DNA from: Sulfurovum sp. 16-42-52
GTDB taxonomy: Bacteria; Campylobacterota; Campylobacteria; Campylobacterales; Sulfurovaceae
Direction: 5' to 3'
Assembly: GCA_002281755.1 (NCBI GenBank)
Contig: NCHB01000001.1
Span: 1-64,000, forward strand
DNA: 64,000 nt
Position 1 is the stretch's first letter. Each line of letters starts with the position of its first letter. Below the pieces are notes generated by a model that saw only the letters and a list, made by a program, of their open reading frames with translations, searched no databases and was not told the origin of the DNA. The position numbers and the translations under genes are program-made. Shown piece by piece: positions 53,527-62,114 of this stretch.

Positions 53527-54399
53527 TTATTGAAACGTATTACACGCCCCAATATCACCCGAAGTAAACCCGCGTCTAAACCACTCTACCCGTTGGGCTG
53601 AACTGCCGTGGGTAAAAGCATCGGGTCTCACCGTACCTTGGGCTTGGCGTTGTAAGGTGTCATCCCCTATGGCAGAGGCGGCTCTGAGTGCTTCTTCGGC
53701 ATCACCTGGCTCTAAGATGTCAAACTCATTATGCGCATGATATGCCCATGCTCCGGCGTAACAATCTGCCTGCAACTCTACTTTGACTTGCAGGGCATTT
53801 GCTTTGGTGCTCTGCCCGCCCCACTGCTGTTTGGCTTGTTGTACTTTTTCCAGTGTACCTTGAAGATTTTGTATATGGTGTCCCACTTCATGTGCCAACA
53901 CATACGCTTGAGCAAAGTCACCAGGGGCATTGTGTCTGCTTGCCAGTTCATCAAAAAAACCCAAATCAAGATAGACTTTTTGATCCGCAGGGCAATAAAA
54001 GGGCCCCATCTGTGCTGAAGCAAACCCGCATCCGCTTTGAGTACTTCCTCTAAACAGTACCATCACAGGCTCACGGTAACCCCGTAGTTCTTTTTTCCAC
54101 ACATCTTCTGTGCTGGCAAGTACTGTAGAGATGAATGCCGCACTTTTATCATCTTTTGCTTTATCTACGGGGGCAACCGAGCCGCCCTGACCGCCGATGA
54201 GTGCCAAAGGATTATAGCCTGCCATGTACGCTACTACCCCTAACCCAATAATCATCCAGCCAAATTTTGTTCGCAGCAATGGTCTGATGATGGGCCAAAA
54301 TGCCATCATCATGCCCATAGACGGCATACCACCGCCACCACCCGAACTCGCTCTTCTATCTTCTACATTGCTGCTTTGTCGTTCATCTTCCCATTTCAT
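53527..54399 (-). CDS. ypfJ: Neutral zinc metallopeptidase, YpfJ family
   Basis: 290 residues. N-terminal cytoplasmic part, one membrane helix (about 45-62), then the peptidase domain (about 85-285) with the zinc-binding HEVGHHIQNLQG motif (about 168-179), FCGFASAQMGPFYCPADQKVYLDL-like region before it, and a second conserved part with EWFRRGFTSGDIGACNTF at the end. Members resemble human metalloprotease-like YpfJ/KPN_02809; substrate unknown. Convergent neighbours absent; dnaX starts 114 bp beyond it on the other strand. Confidence 0.88.
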   Translation of the reverse strand: MKWEDERQSSNVEDRRASSGGGGGMPSMGMMMAFWPIIRPLLRTKFGWMIIGLGVVAYMAGYNPLALIGGQGGSVAPVDKAKDDKSAAFISTVLASTEDVWKKELRGYREPVMVLFRGSTQSGCGFASAQMGPFYCPADQKVYLDLGFFDELASRHNAPGDFAQAYVLAHEVGHHIQNLQGTLEKVQQAKQQWGGQSTKANALQVKVELQADCYAGAWAYHAHNEFDILEPGDAEEALRAASAIGDDTLQRQAQGTVRPDAFTHGSSAQRVEWFRRGFTSGDIGACNTFQ

Positions 54400-54512
54400 C
54401 CAACAACCTTATTTATGCGTGTGTATATGACTTAATTATACCAATCAAAAGTAAAAATCCACTACAATAATAATTCAATAATGCCTGAAGCTGCTCGAAA
54501 AGGAATCTCTCT

Positions 54513-56288
54513 GTGTCATTAGCCTTAGCAAGAAAATACCGCCCTGCCACCTTTGATGATCTCATCGGGCAAGAAGCCGTTTCACAGACACTCTCTATGG
54601 CTCTAGAAGGCAAGAGACTCTCACACGCTTATCTGTTTTCAGGACTAAGAGGAAGTGGTAAAACCTCTACAGCGCGTATCTTCGCTAAAGCCCTACTGTG
54701 TGAAAAAGGAACCAGTTCACATCCTTGCGGCATCTGTGTACACTGCACCATGGCTTCAGAAAACAGCCATATGGATATCATCGAAATGGATGCGGCAAGC
54801 AACCGCGGTATCGATGACATCAAAGATCTCATCGAACATACCAAGTACAAACCCTCTTTGGCGCGGTATAAAATCTTCATTATCGATGAAGTTCACATGT
54901 TAACCCCGCAGGCATTTAATGCTTTACTTAAGACCCTTGAAGAGCCGCCGGATTTTGTCAAGTTTATCTTGGCAACGACCGATCCGCTCAAACTACCCGC
55001 TACCATTTTGTCGCGTACACAGCATTTTCGGTTCAAAAAGATTCCCCAACCACTCGTACTGAAGCACTTGGAGCACATCTTAGATCTTGAAAATGTAGGG
55101 TATGAAAGAGAAGCGCTTGATATCATCGCCCGTTCAGGTGCAGGGAGTCTCAGGGACTCTCTTACGCTCTTAGACCAAGCCATCGTGTACTCAAAAAACT
55201 TTGTGGATGTAGGTACGGTCACTTCCATGCTTGGTATCATAGAACCTGGACGTCTTGAAACTTTGTTGCAGGACATTATGCACAAAAATACCGCCCAACT
55301 GCTCTCCTTCATCAAAATGGCAACAGACTATGAAGCGGAGATGATACTCGATGAGTTTACCCTTTATCTTAAAGAGTTGCTTTTAGACGAAAAAAGCCCA
55401 TTTTCTCCTATGATTATAGAGCGTTTTTTCAGGGTGCTTGCCGAGTCCAAATCACTCCTTGCTCTTGGTAGTGACGGCGAATTTGTACTCTCTTTGTCAC
55501 TCTTCAAGATGATGGAAGCCTTGGAAATCAAAGACATCGATACCATGATACGCGGTTTAGAACAGGAACTAAAAGGTGTAGAAGTCTCCGAAATCATCGT
55601 AACAACGCAAAATACACCCGTTTACGAAGAGGTCACCGTCATCACCGAAGAGGACATTATTGCCACACTGCCTGTACAAAAACAGCATAAAGCATCTCTT
55701 TCCAAAGAAGCACAAGAAGTCCAAACAGACTCTGGCTCTATCCCCGAAGTGGCTCAAGTACCTACAACCCCTGTGCCACCACCACAAACCCAGCACAATC
55801 ATTTACCCCAAAACAAACTGTTTGAAAAGCTTGTTGCAAAACTCTATGACCGAGACTATGAACTGGGTGCCTGTTTTGAACGCAACATACTCTTTGAAAA
55901 TTTTATGGATAACGAGCTAACATGGGGTTCTATGGCTGAGGATGAGGATAAAAAGATGCTCATCACACACTGGGGACTGATCAGCCATTTTGTTCAAGAT
56001 GTTTTTGGTGTAGGTACCAAGATTATCAACATCACTAAAAAAAAAGTTGACACCCCTCCTAGCATAGAAAAAGAGACGGAAGTAGAGCAGGCTTTAGTAC
56101 ATGAAGATGCTGATGCCGCATCGATGATAGAAGAGATCGAAATGAAAAGCTCCTGTATCGCTCCTGATGCAGGAGAGACTGAAGCAGCAAAAGAAAAAGA
56201 CCCTTCAAGCTTGTTTGAAGAGCCGATGATCAAAGAAGCCATTGCACTCTTTGACCCCAAAAAAGTCCGTATCAAGCGCAACGCGTAA
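54513..56288 (+). CDS. dnaX: DNA polymerase III subunit gamma/tau
   Basis: Clamp-loader ATPase, 591 residues. Walker A FSGLRGSGKTSTARIFAKAL (about 43-62), zinc ligands CEKGTSSHPCGICVHC (about 65-80), Walker B IIDEVHMLTPQAF, sensor 1 LATTDPLKLPATILSR and the domain III collar follow. The C-terminal third (from about 370) is a divergent linker plus tau-type tail. GTG start with AAGGAA 8 nt upstream. An A9 run at 56037-56045 (codons 509-511) could produce a shortened gamma form by slippage. Confidence 0.95.
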   Translation: MSLALARKYRPATFDDLIGQEAVSQTLSMALEGKRLSHAYLFSGLRGSGKTSTARIFAKALLCEKGTSSHPCGICVHCTMASENSHMDIIEMDAASNRGIDDIKDLIEHTKYKPSLARYKIFIIDEVHMLTPQAFNALLKTLEEPPDFVKFILATTDPLKLPATILSRTQHFRFKKIPQPLVLKHLEHILDLENVGYEREALDIIARSGAGSLRDSLTLLDQAIVYSKNFVDVGTVTSMLGIIEPGRLETLLQDIMHKNTAQLLSFIKMATDYEAEMILDEFTLYLKELLLDEKSPFSPMIIERFFRVLAESKSLLALGSDGEFVLSLSLFKMMEALEIKDIDTMIRGLEQELKGVEVSEIIVTTQNTPVYEEVTVITEEDIIATLPVQKQHKASLSKEAQEVQTDSGSIPEVAQVPTTPVPPPQTQHNHLPQNKLFEKLVAKLYDRDYELGACFERNILFENFMDNELTWGSMAEDEDKKMLITHWGLISHFVQDVFGVGTKIINITKKKVDTPPSIEKETEVEQALVHEDADAASMIEEIEMKSSCIAPDAGETEAAKEKDPSSLFEEPMIKEAIALFDPKKVRIKRNA

Positions 56289-56298
56289 CTAAAGTCTC

Positions 56299-57108
56299 TT
56301 ACTCTATCCACGCCTTGGTTACTATCTTTGGCTTATCGTCATAAATCTTTATCTTCTCGGCTCCCACACAACGCCCCTCTTCATCTAACTCAAAAACAAC
56401 CATTTGCAATAAAACCTTGCAAGTATCAGGTACATCAAAATGTCCGCCGATACCCGTAAGTAAACGCTGCATAGGTATCTCTTTTTTCATGCCAATCACA
56501 CCGTCACGACAACCGGTCAAACCCACATCGGTGACATAACAACACCCCTGTGTTATCTGTAAATCATCTGTCCCCACATGGGTATGTGTGCCCAAGATCG
56601 CACTCACTTCATTTTTCAGCATATGAAACAAAGCCTGTTTTTCACTACTGGCTTCTGCATGCATATCTACGACAATATGCTTTACACCTTGAGCTTTGAG
56701 TTCATTCACCGCTTCTGTTGCCATGGTAAAAGGGTTATCTGCCATAGGCATGGTATAGTGCCCCATCACATTAATCACGGCAAGTTCTTTTCCTAAAAGT
56801 ACAGTATGAAAGATGCCTTTCCCGGGTGTTGCTTGGGGGTAGTTCAGAGGACGAATAAGCGGATACGTATCAAAAAGTGTGAGTATCTCTTTTTTATCAA
56901 AACTGTGATTACCGCCACTCATCATACTCACACCATAGCCAAGCAACTCTATACAATTTTTTTCCGTCAGTCCAAAACCGTGAGAGGCATTTTCATAATT
57001 GGCAATTGTAAAGTCTATAAAGTGTTCCTGCTGGAGTCTTTTAAGATGCCGTTTAAGCATCAACCGACCCGGTTTTCCTACGATATCACCGATAAAACCT
57101 ATCTTCAA
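56299..57108 (-). CDS. TIGR00282-family metallophosphoesterase (YmdB-like)
   Basis: 269-residue calcineurin-like phosphoesterase. N-terminal metal site IGFIGDIVGKPGRLML, Asn in MSGGNHSFDKKEI, AVINVMGHYTMP, and the C-terminal His in GTHTHVGTDDLQITQGCCYVTDVGLTG. YmdB in Bacillus hydrolyses 2',3'-cAMP and affects biofilm; the substrate here is untested. The start is TTG at 57108, 6 bp after fabH, without a strong ribosome-binding site. Confidence 0.88.
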   Translation of the reverse strand: MKIGFIGDIVGKPGRLMLKRHLKRLQQEHFIDFTIANYENASHGFGLTEKNCIELLGYGVSMMSGGNHSFDKKEILTLFDTYPLIRPLNYPQATPGKGIFHTVLLGKELAVINVMGHYTMPMADNPFTMATEAVNELKAQGVKHIVVDMHAEASSEKQALFHMLKNEVSAILGTHTHVGTDDLQITQGCCYVTDVGLTGCRDGVIGMKKEIPMQRLLTGIGGHFDVPDTCKVLLQMVVFELDEEGRCVGAEKIKIYDDKPKIVTKAWIE

Positions 57109-57114
57109 AACAGC

Positions 57115-58137
57115 TTACTTTGTACGTGCTTTCCCACAAAAAGGAAGCAGAGCTGAAGCCCAAGTCAAGCCACCGCCAAAGGTATCAAGCAGCATCAAAT
57201 CACCTGTTTGCAGTCTTCCTGATTCCCAAATATCATTGATCGCCATCGGTATGGAGGCTGCAGACGTGTTGCCGTATTTATCCACTGTGAGTACTACCTG
57301 CTCATCTTTCATTTTAAGCGCATCCCCAACTGCCTTGATGATGCGATAATTCGCCTGATGGGGGATAAAATGAGGGATATCTTCAGCGTTAATTTCATTT
57401 TTAGTTAAAATTTCTTTGACATCATTGGTCAGTGTTTTGACTGCCAGTTTAAAGGTTTCATTGCCTTTCATCTGTACAAAATTCAAACCCGTATCTATGA
57501 CATGCTGGCTTGCAGGATGCATCGCTCCGGGTGCAGGGGTAACAAGAAAATCGGCGTAAGAGCCATCAGCCGAAGCATGCAAATCAACAAAACCTTCTTC
57601 TTTGTTGGATGTGGCAGATATCACCGCTGCACCTGCGCCATCCCCAAACAAGATACACGTGCTTCTGTCCGTATAATCAACAATCGAAGAGAATTTTTCT
57701 GCACCGACTATCAATACATTTTTTTTCATACCTGACTCTATAAACGCTTTTGCGATAGAAAGCAGATAAACAAATCCGCTACAGGCTGCAGAGATGTCAA
57801 AAGCCTGTACATTTCTGATACCTATCTTGTCTGAGATGATACACGCCGTTGAAGGCATATTGAAATAATCAGGCGTAATGGTTGCACAAAGCACCAAATC
57901 TATTGCATCTTTACTGATTCCGGAACGCTCTAGTGCAAGTGTGCAGGCTTTTGCTGCCATATCGCTCGTGTATTCATCGGCTGCAGCAATATGTCGCTCT
58001 TTAATCCCCGTACGTTTAATAATCCACTCATCGGTCGTATCGACCATTTTTTCAAGATCCGCATTGGACAAAATTTTCTCAGGTACATAGGCCCCTATAG
58101 ATCGAAAAGACGCATATATGGGTTTTGTTGGTGACAT
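57115..58137 (-). CDS. fabH: 3-oxoacyl-ACP synthase III (FabH)
   Basis: Initiates fatty acid synthesis by condensing acetyl-CoA with malonyl-ACP. 340 residues. Catalytic triad visible as [18 protein letters not shown] (Cys), [15 protein letters not shown] (His) and [15 protein letters not shown] (Asn). The ATG at 58137 has AAGGA upstream; an earlier in-frame ATG lies five codons before. Downstream of plsX, as is usual for the phylum. Confidence 0.96.
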   Translation of the reverse strand: MSPTKPIYASFRSIGAYVPEKILSNADLEKMVDTTDEWIIKRTGIKERHIAAADEYTSDMAAKACTLALERSGISKDAIDLVLCATITPDYFNMPSTACIISDKIGIRNVQAFDISAACSGFVYLLSIAKAFIESGMKKNVLIVGAEKFSSIVDYTDRSTCILFGDGAGAAVISATSNKEEGFVDLHASADGSYADFLVTPAPGAMHPASQHVIDTGLNFVQMKGNETFKLAVKTLTNDVKEILTKNEINAEDIPHFIPHQANYRIIKAVGDALKMKDEQVVLTVDKYGNTSAASIPMAINDIWESGRLQTGDLMLLDTFGGGLTWASALLPFCGKARTK

Positions 58138-58218
58138 TGTTGTCCTTAGCAATTAAATAAAGTCTGTAATTTTACCATAATTTTTTAAGTTTTAGGAGGC
58201 AGGAAAGAGCGGTTTATG

Positions 58219-58242
58219 CCAAAAACACTGTAGTGTTTTTGG
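58219..58242. terminator. Palindrome between plsX and fabH
   Basis: Perfect 11-bp inverted repeat CCAAAAACACT / AGTGTTTTTGG with a 2-nt centre, 2 nt past the plsX stop on the minus strand and 82 bp before fabH. Only a plus-strand T-rich tail is present, so it may attenuate or process the plsX-fabH message rather than end it. Confidence 0.5.
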
Positions 58243-58244
58243 TG

Positions 58245-59234
58245 TTATTTTGTATCAGAAAGGAGTGCCTCTATGGTTTTATTGACATCTGATTCGGTGT
58301 AGCGAATTGCCTGAAATATAGCATTTTTAATCGCTTTTGCATTAGAGCTTCCATGGGAGATAATTGCACAACCATCAATACCAAGCAGTGGTGCCCCACC
58401 GTATTCAGCATAATCTACTTGCATTTTCATGTTGCCAAAAACTTTTTTTCGCATCATCAAAGCACCGATTTTTGCAGGTAAAGATTTGCGTATATATTGT
58501 CTCATAAGTGTGAAAATAGTATCCACAACCCCTTCACTCGTTTTAAGCAAAATGTTACCTGTAAACCCGTCACAGACTACCACGTTGACATTTCCGTTAA
58601 AAATATCACGTCCTTCTACATTACCCACAAAGCCCTTGAGATTTTTGAGTAATTTAAAGGCTTCTTTCGTTAAAGCATTGCCTTTTGAGTCTTCTGAACC
58701 ATTTGATAAAAGTCCCACTTTGGGTGAAGCGATACCCAAAATAGTATGGGCATACGCTTCTCCCATGGCACCAAATTCATACAAATTTTGTGCGCTGCAG
58801 TCTGTTACTGCCCCTACATCCAGCACCAATGTTTTTGTGTCGATGACACTGGGCATGAGGGTTGCAAGTGCAGGCTTGGAGATATGCGGCAAACGTCCTA
58901 TGCGTAAAGTAGCAAGGGTCATTGTTGCACCACTGTGACCCGCAGAAACTACCGCTGATGCCTCTTTGTCACGTACAAGTTCAACTGCTTTATAAATGGA
59001 GGTGTCTTTACGTTTTAAAGCATTGGTTGCCTGATCATGCATCGATATGACATCTGATGCTTCAACAATCTCGACTTTATCTGCATAATATGGAGGTAGG
59101 AAAGCGCGTATCTCATCGCTGTTACCTACGAGTATAGGAAGAAATTTTTTTACTTCAAGTGCTTGTACAACACCCTCTATAATGGGTTCAGGACCGTAAT
59201 CCCCACCCATTGCGTCTATCGCAATCCTAATCAT
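58245..59234 (-). CDS. plsX: Phosphate acyltransferase PlsX
   Basis: Makes acyl-phosphate from acyl-ACP for PlsY. 329 residues with the signature [16 protein letters not shown] at residues 3-18, [39 protein letters not shown] and [18 protein letters not shown]. Starts 5 bp after rpmF, the conserved rpmF-plsX-fabH arrangement. Confidence 0.96.
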   Translation of the reverse strand: MIRIAIDAMGGDYGPEPIIEGVVQALEVKKFLPILVGNSDEIRAFLPPYYADKVEIVEASDVISMHDQATNALKRKDTSIYKAVELVRDKEASAVVSAGHSGATMTLATLRIGRLPHISKPALATLMPSVIDTKTLVLDVGAVTDCSAQNLYEFGAMGEAYAHTILGIASPKVGLLSNGSEDSKGNALTKEAFKLLKNLKGFVGNVEGRDIFNGNVNVVVCDGFTGNILLKTSEGVVDTIFTLMRQYIRKSLPAKIGALMMRKKVFGNMKMQVDYAEYGGAPLLGIDGCAIISHGSSNAKAIKNAIFQAIRYTESDVNKTIEALLSDTK

Positions 59235-59239
59235 TGGGA

Positions 59240-59401
59240 TTACGCTTTGGTAGTTTTGTACTCACCGGTTGTCATATTCATGTGGTGAGGCATTCTCCAT
59301 GTTCCATCTGCATCTTTTACCGGCATTGGTAATGTCAATTTGTAATGTGTTCTTCTTTTTGCTGCTCTTGTGTGACTCACACGTCTTTTAGGTACTGCCA
59401 T
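59240..59401 (-). CDS. rpmF: Ribosomal protein L32
   Basis: 53-residue ribosomal protein read by eye on the minus strand; too short for a common length cut-off. It starts [20 protein letters not shown], continues [20 protein letters not shown] and ends [13 protein letters not shown]. The part where zinc-binding L32 has two CxxC pairs contains no Cys, so this is the zinc-independent form. Lies between the DUF177 gene and plsX in the usual cluster. Confidence 0.95.
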   Translation of the reverse strand: MAVPKRRVSHTRAAKRRTHYKLTLPMPVKDADGTWRMPHHMNMTTGEYKTTKA

Positions 59402-59426
59402 TTTATGTCCTTTGTTACAATTTTAT

Positions 59427-59801
59427 TTAATATTCTACTTCAAATGCTTCGTCGCTATTACTGCATTTCTCGCAATAATTATAGGCGCTTTTGAAGGTAT
59501 TTATTTCACTTTGAAGGATGTAATCCATATCAATTTCACCATCCAAAAATTCAATTATATCCAAATCATCTTTATCTTCAGATATAACATCGCTCAACTT
59601 AAGCCTAAGTGCGGTATCTATCGGATAGCTATAGGCTTGCCCACATCTATCACAATTTAGCTCCAAACTTCCTGCCATCTGCCCCGCAAGAAGTACCTGA
59701 TGATAACCGCTTTTTTTTAATGTCCCAACAAAAGACACACCTTCAAGAGACGTCTCAATGGGCATCGGCGTAGAGACAATCTTGTCAAAAACTATTTTCA
59801 T
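59427..59801 (-). CDS. DUF177/YceD family protein
   Basis: 124 residues with LELNCDRCGQAYSYPIDTALRLKL (CxxC, about 48-54) and a C-terminal YCEKCSNSDE pair, as expected of a small zinc-binding YceD protein. YceD proteins sit upstream of rpmF in many bacteria and are linked to 23S rRNA accumulation or ribosome assembly in plants and E. coli. Length and neighbours fit. Confidence 0.85.
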   Translation of the reverse strand: MKIVFDKIVSTPMPIETSLEGVSFVGTLKKSGYHQVLLAGQMAGSLELNCDRCGQAYSYPIDTALRLKLSDVISEDKDDLDIIEFLDGEIDMDYILQSEINTFKSAYNYCEKCSNSDEAFEVEY

Positions 59802-59813
59802 AGCGTGTAGACT

Positions 59814-60227
59814 TTAGTAAATCTCTCTTTGGGCAAAAAAGAAATTGATTTCGTTCACTGCATTTTCAACCGAATCACTTCCGTGCACTGCATTGGCATC
59901 AATACTGTCAGCAAAATCTGCTCTGATTGTTCCAGGCGCTGCTTCTGCTGGATTGGTTGCACCCATCAATTCTCTGTTGATTGTCATTGCATTCTCGCCT
60001 TCTAGTACAGTTACAACAACAGGACCGGAAATCATAAAGTCAACAAGATCTTTAAAAAAAGGTCTTTCAGAGTGAATCGCATAAAACGCTTCTGCATCTA
60101 CACGTGAAAGTCTTGTTTTCTTGGTTGCTGCAATTCTAAGGTTCGCTGCTTCAAATCTTGCAAGAATCTGACCCACTACATTTTTAGCTACCGCATCTGG
60201 TTTGATGATTGATAATGTTTGTTCCAT
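59814..60227 (-). CDS. ndk: Nucleoside diphosphate kinase
   Basis: 137 residues; transfers the gamma phosphate of ATP to NDPs. [20 protein letters not shown] at the N terminus and the phosphohistidine in [18 protein letters not shown] (His near 117) are canonical. The ATG at 60227 is preceded by AGGAA; the longer frame from 60281 is not supported. Starts the ndk-DUF177-rpmF-plsX-fabH run. Confidence 0.96.
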   Translation of the reverse strand: MEQTLSIIKPDAVAKNVVGQILARFEAANLRIAATKKTRLSRVDAEAFYAIHSERPFFKDLVDFMISGPVVVTVLEGENAMTINRELMGATNPAEAAPGTIRADFADSIDANAVHGSDSVENAVNEINFFFAQREIY

Positions 60228-60346
60228 CTTGTCTATTCCTAAAGGATAATTTACTTCCAAAATGATTTTTTTGGAGAGCATTTGGTCGGAATAGTATCGA
60301 AAAATATATTAAAATAAGATTAAGTTTAAAGGATGATAAAGAAGAG

Positions 60347-60369
60347 CGGGAGTGCAAAAAGCACTCCCG
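60347..60369 (-). terminator. Terminator after fdxA
   Basis: CGGGAGTGC-N5-GCACTCCCG, followed on the minus strand by a T/C-rich tail (CTCTTCTTTATC), 15 nt past the fdxA stop. Confidence 0.75.
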
Positions 60370-60383
60370 TAATGAAGTAGAAA

Positions 60384-60746
60384 TTAATCTTCTACTACAG
60401 GTTTTCTAGCTTTTCTGTCTTCGATTGAAATGTCTGCTCTTGTAGGCATTACAAGGCTAGCATCTCTCATAACATACGCTTGATCGTCAATGTAGTTATC
60501 TCCATTGTAATGATCTTTATACTCATCTGTAAATGGCATATCCCATGTGATACAACCCTCAGTAGGACACGCCTCAGCACAGGCTGGAGAATCAAAGTGA
60601 TCTACACACTCAACACATCTATCTGGATATACGTAGTGGTACTCTTCACCCGTTGGGTTATCATCCTCATCTACGATTGCTTCTACTGGACATTCGTCAA
60701 TACATGCCGCACAGTTAATACAGGTATCATTAATAATTACTGCCAT
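60384..60746 (-). CDS. fdxA: Alvin-type 2[4Fe-4S] ferredoxin with C-terminal extension
   Basis: 120 residues. Cluster motifs CINCAACIDECP (about 9-20) and CVECVDHFDSPACAEACP with the Alvin-type insert; then a tail of about 50 residues (DEYKDHYNGDNYIDDQAYVMRD) that is longer than in fdxB. Campylobacter FdxA at the same place, next to ndk, is tied to iron and oxygen response. The ATG at 60746 has AAGGA at good spacing; the one at 60752 abuts it. Confidence 0.9.
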   Translation of the reverse strand: MAVIINDTCINCAACIDECPVEAIVDEDDNPTGEEYHYVYPDRCVECVDHFDSPACAEACPTEGCITWDMPFTDEYKDHYNGDNYIDDQAYVMRDASLVMPTRADISIEDRKARKPVVED

Positions 60747-60827
60747 TTTCATTCCTTTTTATTTAGATTTCAAACTATAGCCAAAGATTTTTAAAAAAAA
60801 CTTTAAAAGCGCTAAAAAATGTGTGCA

Positions 60828-60848
60828 AAAAAGAGGAATCCTCTTTTT
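60828..60848 (-). terminator. Hairpin after metK
   Basis: AAAAAGAGGA-A-TCCTCTTTTT, 6 nt past the metK stop on the minus strand; the second arm supplies a run of six T, giving an intrinsic-type terminator. Confidence 0.7.
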
Positions 60849-60854
60849 ACACAA

Positions 60855-62012
60855 TCACAGCCCCAAATAGGCTTGAATATCCCCAATTCTTGGGGTTTTC
60901 TCCCAAGTGAAATCCTCATCTTCCCTACCAAAATGACCATACGCCGCTGTTTTTCTATAAATCGGTCTAAGTAAATCCAGCTCTTTGATAATGCCTTTGG
61001 GTGTCAAATCAAACAATGCATCCACACAAGCTGATATCTTCGACACATCTACTTTTTCTGTACCATGGGTATCGACGTAAATCGAAACAGGTTTTGCCAC
61101 ACCGATTGCATAGGCTATTTGCAAAGTTACCTTTTCACATACACCAGCTGCCACAAGATTTTTAGCCACATACCGCGCCGCATACGCAGCTGAGCGGTCT
61201 ACTTTTGTAGGATCTTTACCTGAAAATGCACCACCGCCATGAGGACAAGAACCCCCATAAGTATCGACAATAATCTTTCTTCCGGTAAGTCCTGCATCAC
61301 CTTGAGGCCCTCCAATCACAAAACGTCCCGTCGGGTTAATATGATAGGTGATATCATCAGTCATTAATGCTGCCGGAATGACAGCCTTGATGACTTCTTC
61401 AAGTACTGCTTTTTGAACTTGCTCGAGTGAAACATTGTCATGATGCTGTGTTGAGACGACGATGGTATCTATGGCAACCGGTTTTCCGTCTACATATTTA
61501 ACTGAAACCTGTGCTTTTCCATCGGGACGTAAGAATGGTACGGTACCATTTTTACGTACCTCTGCCAATTTACTTGTCAGTTTGTGTGCCAATGATATAG
61601 GCAAAGGCATCAATTCCGGTGTTTCACTACAGGCATAACCAAACATCAATCCCTGATCCCCTGCACCAATTTCTCCAGAAGCCTGATCAACGCCCTGATT
61701 GATATCGGGGCTCTGCTCTCCTATACCGTTAAGCACGCCTGCTGATCGGTAATCAAAACCAAAAAGTGCGTCAGTATACCCAATCTCACGAATCACCTCT
61801 CTTGCAATCTCTTGCATCGGGGCATACGCGGTTGTTTTAAGTTCTCCTGCAATAACACAAAAACCATTGCTCACTAACGTCTCACATGCCACTCTGGCCT
61901 GCGGATCTTTTTCGATGATATAATCCAATATAGCATCTGAGATCTGATCAGCCATTTTATCTGGATGACCCTCGGTTACCGATTCACTTGTAAAAATGTA
62001 TTCGTTAGCCAT
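60855..62012 (-). CDS. metK: S-adenosylmethionine synthetase
   Basis: Makes SAM from methionine and ATP. 385 residues. [23 protein letters not shown] at the N terminus, [21 protein letters not shown] (about 117-137), [24 protein letters not shown] and [22 protein letters not shown] near 245-300. Start ATG at 62012 with AAAGGAA. SAM made here feeds UbiE and other methyl transfers. Confidence 0.97.
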   Translation of the reverse strand: MANEYIFTSESVTEGHPDKMADQISDAILDYIIEKDPQARVACETLVSNGFCVIAGELKTTAYAPMQEIAREVIREIGYTDALFGFDYRSAGVLNGIGEQSPDINQGVDQASGEIGAGDQGLMFGYACSETPELMPLPISLAHKLTSKLAEVRKNGTVPFLRPDGKAQVSVKYVDGKPVAIDTIVVSTQHHDNVSLEQVQKAVLEEVIKAVIPAALMTDDITYHINPTGRFVIGGPQGDAGLTGRKIIVDTYGGSCPHGGGAFSGKDPTKVDRSAAYAARYVAKNLVAAGVCEKVTLQIAYAIGVAKPVSIYVDTHGTEKVDVSKISACVDALFDLTPKGIIKELDLLRPIYRKTAAYGHFGREDEDFTWEKTPRIGDIQAYLGL

Positions 62013-62114
62013 TTTTATTCCTTTACTATTTTTGTTCACTGTCACTGAACTTGAAAAAATATCTGCCTAGATACTTATTGAAGTCCACTGTCCCAAAACA
62101 GAGCCAAGCCTGCT

